A stretch of 8,124 nucleotides of DNA, from assembly GCA_002685895.1 (NCBI GenBank), contig NYYK01000035.1:1-8124 (forward strand), in the 5' to 3' direction. Positions 5,925-8,124 of this stretch are shown in pieces. The notes under the pieces were generated by a model, which had not been told where the DNA came from, did no database searches, and saw only the letters and a list, made by a program, of their open reading frames with translations. The number at the start of each line of letters is the position of its first letter. The first letter of the stretch is position 1. The DNA is from Methanobacteriota archaeon (lineage in GTDB: Archaea > Thermoplasmatota > Poseidoniia > Poseidoniales > Thalassarchaeaceae). The position numbers were made by a program, and so were the translations under genes.

Positions 5925-7664
5925 TTAGTTCCCCTCCGCCGCAGCGGTAATCTGCTTTGTCATTTCATCAACTAGACCTTCCATTCTGCTGAGGTAATCG
6001 TCTTCAAATCTAGCACGCATCAAATTACTACGAGCTGGAACGTTCACAACATCCTCAAGCACGCCACCTGCTTCAATCGCAGTCTTTGCTTCACTTTGGA
6101 AAGTGAGAATCGCCTTTGCCATGTGGTACTGTTGCTCAACACCAGTGAAAGCGTCAATTTCGTGGAACGCATTCTGTTGCAAGAAGAATTCACGAATCAT
6201 CCTTGCAACTTCCAAAGTCAACTGTTGGTCGACTGGCAGAGCGTCAGAACCGACTAACTGAACAATCTCCTGCAATTCTGCTTCAACTTGAAGCAGACTG
6301 CTAATTTCAGTTCTGACTTCTGGATAATCAGCAGCAATGTTATCCTTGAACCACTGGTCAAGTGATTGCGGGTACAAAGAGTAGGAGTTCAGCCAGTTAA
6401 TTGCTGGGAAGTGACGCTGCCTTGCGAGAGGTGCATCAAGACCCCAGAAAACCTTCACGATACGAAGGGTACCTTGGCTAACTGGCTCGGAAATGTCTCC
6501 ACCAGGTGGAGATACAGCCCCAATCACAGTAACTGAGCCATCTTCACCCTCTAGGGTCTCAACACGGCCGGCACGCTCGTAGAACTCGGCAAGCCTACTA
6601 GAGAGGTAAGCAGGGTAACCTTCCTCACCAGGCATCTCCTCAAGACGAGATGAAATCTCACGCATTGCTTCTGCCCAACGGCTCGTTGAATCTGCCATCA
6701 GTGCAACATCATAACCCATGTCGCGGAAATATTCTGCAATTGTAATCCCGGTGTAGACAGATGCTTCACGCGCAGCCACAGGCATATTGGAAGTATTTGC
6801 AATCATCACTGTTCTGTTCATCAACGGCTTACCAGTGTTTGGATCAATAAGTTCAGGGAACTCGTCCAATACTTCTGTCATCTCGTTTCCACGCTCACCG
6901 CATCCAATGTAAACCACGATTTGTGCGTCAGAATACTTTGCAAGCGATTGCTGAGTGACGGTCTTTCCCGAACCGAATGGCCCAGGGATACCTGCCGCAC
7001 CACCCTTTGCAAGAGGGAAGAGGAAGTCGAGGATTCTCATTCCAGTTACAAGAGGAGTGTCAGGCGCATACTTCTGCCTGTAAGGACGTGGGGCACGGAC
7101 TGGCCAGCGCTGCATCATTGCAATCTCTGTTCCATCATCCAAGGTACAAACAGTTTCAGAGACTGTGAAGTCACCACCCTTGATACTCTTGACTGTACCA
7201 GTAGTGTTTGGAGGAATCATGATTTTGTGTACAATTGTTTCAGTTTCCTGAACAGTTCCAATTGTTTGGCCACCCTCGACCTTTTCACCTTTCTTGGCAG
7301 TAGGCTCGAATTTCCACTTCTTCTCTTGGTTTAGTCCATCAGCATCAACACCTCTAGTGATGAAAGTACCCATCTTCTCCTGCATGACAGGCAGAGGGCG
7401 CTGAATCCCATCATAAATCTGAGTCAGCAAGCCAGGGCCAAGCTGCACCGCAAGGGTGAGGCCCGTGTTTATCACTGGCTCTCCAGGGCGCACGCCTGAT
7501 GTATCTTCATACACCTGAATAACTGCTTTTTCGCCGTGCAATTCGATAACTTCACCCATCAGGCCTTCATCACCAACTCGCACCACATCGTACATTTTCG
7601 CATCTAATCCAATCGCTGTAACCACCGGTCCAGATATTCTGTATATTTGTCCATTTTCGCTCAT
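5925..7664 (-). CDS. atpA: A-type ATP synthase catalytic subunit A
   Basis: The protein has 579 residues, normal for this family. It carries the three nucleotide-binding catalytic sites of the cytoplasmic head (three copies per enzyme) and couples ion flow to ATP synthesis. The N-terminal beta barrel starts with GQIYRISGPVV (residues 5-15). The insertion specific to A subunits (non-homologous region) spans roughly 115-185. The Walker A loop GPFGSGKTV is at 228-236, the catalytic-glutamate segment GERGNE at 256-261, the Walker B region ALMADSTSRWAEA at 321-333, and the alpha/beta signature PAINWLNSYS at 420-429. A helical C-terminal domain follows. All key residues are present and no intein interrupts the P-loop or other motifs. 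It starts at ATG with an AGGAAGTGA SD and ends with TAA 12 nt before atpB. Confidence 0.98.
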   Translation of the reverse strand: MSENGQIYRISGPVVTAIGLDAKMYDVVRVGDEGLMGEVIELHGEKAVIQVYEDTSGVRPGEPVINTGLTLAVQLGPGLLTQIYDGIQRPLPVMQEKMGTFITRGVDADGLNQEKKWKFEPTAKKGEKVEGGQTIGTVQETETIVHKIMIPPNTTGTVKSIKGGDFTVSETVCTLDDGTEIAMMQRWPVRAPRPYRQKYAPDTPLVTGMRILDFLFPLAKGGAAGIPGPFGSGKTVTQQSLAKYSDAQIVVYIGCGERGNEMTEVLDEFPELIDPNTGKPLMNRTVMIANTSNMPVAAREASVYTGITIAEYFRDMGYDVALMADSTSRWAEAMREISSRLEEMPGEEGYPAYLSSRLAEFYERAGRVETLEGEDGSVTVIGAVSPPGGDISEPVSQGTLRIVKVFWGLDAPLARQRHFPAINWLNSYSLYPQSLDQWFKDNIAADYPEVRTEISSLLQVEAELQEIVQLVGSDALPVDQQLTLEVARMIREFFLQQNAFHEIDAFTGVEQQYHMAKAILTFQSEAKTAIEAGGVLEDVVNVPARSNLMRARFEDDYLSRMEGLVDEMTKQITAAAEGN

Positions 7665-7668
7665 TTCT

Positions 7669-7677
7669 TCACTTCCT
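7669..7677 (-). promoter_or_regulatory. Shine-Dalgarno site of atpA
   Basis: The minus strand reads AGGAAGTGA, one mismatch from the full anti-SD complement AGGAGGTGA, with 4 nt before the ATG at 7664. The rest of the 31-nt gap upstream is A-rich (AAAAAATAATAAAAGG). It could keep the site free of structure. A weak internal promoter cannot be excluded, but I see no clear TATA box there. Confidence 0.65.
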
Positions 7678-7695
7678 TTTATTATTTTTTGAGTT

Positions 7696-7995
7696 TCACT
7701 TCCAGAGGTCGACGCCTATTGCACTCTTGATTTGCTCCCGCAGGGTATTATCCTGCTCGGTGCCGATACCAAGAAACGTCGGGGATATGCTATCCGACAG
7801 CTGGATGCGAAGCCTGTCGGGCATTTTGAGTAGGTCGGCAGCGTCAATCACGACAATACCCACCTCCTTGTCAGTTAGGAGTTGACGCAGATCCTTCTGC
7901 ATCTCCTCATCATTTGGCGGGTTAAGAATGCGGGTAATACCCGCTAGTTGGAAACCGAGGCTAAATTCAGACGTACCGACTACTGCAATCTCCAA
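7696..7995 (-). CDS. atpF: A-type ATP synthase subunit F
   Basis: This 99-residue protein has the usual length of the family. Subunit F is a small central-stalk protein with a CheY-like alpha/beta fold that binds subunit D and helps control the rotor. Recognisable parts are the N-terminal strand and loop AVVGTSEFSLGFQLAGI (residues 4-20), the central strand GIVVIDAADL (46-55), an MPxRxR segment (58-63), DSISPT (68-73) and the family's C-terminal LREQIKSAIGVDLWK (85-99). The start is TTG, supported by a strong SD 7 nt upstream and by the family's usual N-terminus. It begins 12 nt after the atpC stop and ends 31 nt before atpA. A weak start codon may lower output of this single-copy subunit; that is inference. 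Confidence 0.96.
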   Translation of the reverse strand: MEIAVVGTSEFSLGFQLAGITRILNPPNDEEMQKDLRQLLTDKEVGIVVIDAADLLKMPDRLRIQLSDSISPTFLGIGTEQDNTLREQIKSAIGVDLWK

Positions 7996-8002
7996 ACCTA
8001 TT

Positions 8003-8010
8003 CCTCCTTA
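8003..8010 (-). promoter_or_regulatory. Shine-Dalgarno site of atpF, overlapping the atpC stop codon
   Basis: Read on the minus strand the site is TAAGGAGG, 7 nt before a TTG start codon at 7995. The first three bases are also the atpC stop codon, so a ribosome terminating on atpC sits on this site. It supports the TTG start of atpF, for which I see no competing ATG. Confidence 0.8.
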
Positions 8011-8124
8011 TATTCTCAAATGCGCCTCGATTACTTCATCGGAAAGGCCCGCCGCCCTTCCACGAGTCATCAGACGCAGGTTAGCAACTTCACACACCTT
8101 ACGTTCAACATAGTTGATTACTGG
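8008..8124 (-). CDS. atpC: A-type ATP synthase subunit C, C-terminal end (partial)
   Basis: Only the last 38 codons are in the window; the gene runs off the right edge and ends at a TAA at 8010-8008. The tail contains ERKVCEVANLRLMTRGRAAG followed by LSDEVIEAHLRI. This matches the C-terminus typical of the A/V-type subunit C (d) family, where an E-x-x-N-L-R segment precedes a GKAAGLS-like turn and a final helix. Subunit C is the funnel-shaped adaptor joining the central stalk (D, F) to the membrane rotor ring. Its place directly before atpF fits the common archaeal order E-C-F-A-B-D. The stop codon lies inside the SD of atpF, so translation of the two genes is probably coupled. Family assignment rests on a short tail plus strong synteny. 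Confidence 0.9.
   Translation of the reverse strand, partial: PVINYVERKVCEVANLRLMTRGRAAGLSDEVIEAHLRI

Noticed and set aside
6921..7334. A 137-codon open frame on the + strand inside atpA
   Set aside because: It is antisense to the Walker A region and N-terminal part of a fully conserved atpA and shows no protein-like pattern of its own.
5925..7664. An intein in the catalytic A subunit, a known insertion site in some archaea and in yeast
   Set aside because: The Walker A loop and following motifs are contiguous and the length is 579 residues, so no insertion is present.
1..8124. CRISPR arrays, insertion sequences or attachment sites
   Set aside because: No regularly spaced repeats, transposase-like frames, terminal inverted repeats or integrase genes were seen.

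Overview
The window holds the 3' part of an archaeal-type (A/V-type) ATP synthase operon and two further genes downstream of it. All genes read on the minus strand. The subunit order C-F-A-B-D, strong Shine-Dalgarno (SD) sites, A- and B-subunit sequences of the A/V type, and a nearby homologue of EGY-like site-2 proteases suggest an uncultured euryarchaeon. Something like Thermoplasmatota / Marine Group II is my best guess. The lineage is an inference: bacterial V-type operons can show the same subunit order, and no rRNA or marker gene is present.

Layout in transcription order, from high to low coordinates. The last 38 codons of atpC (8008-8124) are followed by atpF (7696-7995, TTG start), atpA (5925-7664, catalytic subunit), atpB (4530-5912, non-catalytic subunit) and atpD (3873-4490, rotor stalk). 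Gaps between these genes are 12-39 nt, so they form one polycistronic unit whose promoter lies beyond the right edge. About 100 nt follow atpD. They contain a palindrome across the atpD stop codon and a perfect 9-bp inverted repeat enclosing a TATA-like element. Next comes a large membrane protein (1194-3767) and, 2 nt later, a panE-type ketopantoate reductase (238-1191). The last 237 bases on the left carry no confident gene, but they include a small GC-rich patch just after panE.

Subunits A and B form the hexameric head, D and F the central shaft, and C links the shaft to the membrane rotor. The panE product belongs to coenzyme A synthesis and has no direct link to the ATP synthase.

The most unusual gene is the large membrane protein. 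Its transmembrane half follows the site-2 protease (peptidase family M50, EGY-like) pattern almost position for position, but the zinc-binding HExxH and the catalytic aspartate of the LDG motif are all replaced. It is joined to an exported domain of about 455 residues with eight cysteines and about eleven N-glycosylation sequons. It looks like a membrane pseudoprotease whose function is unknown.
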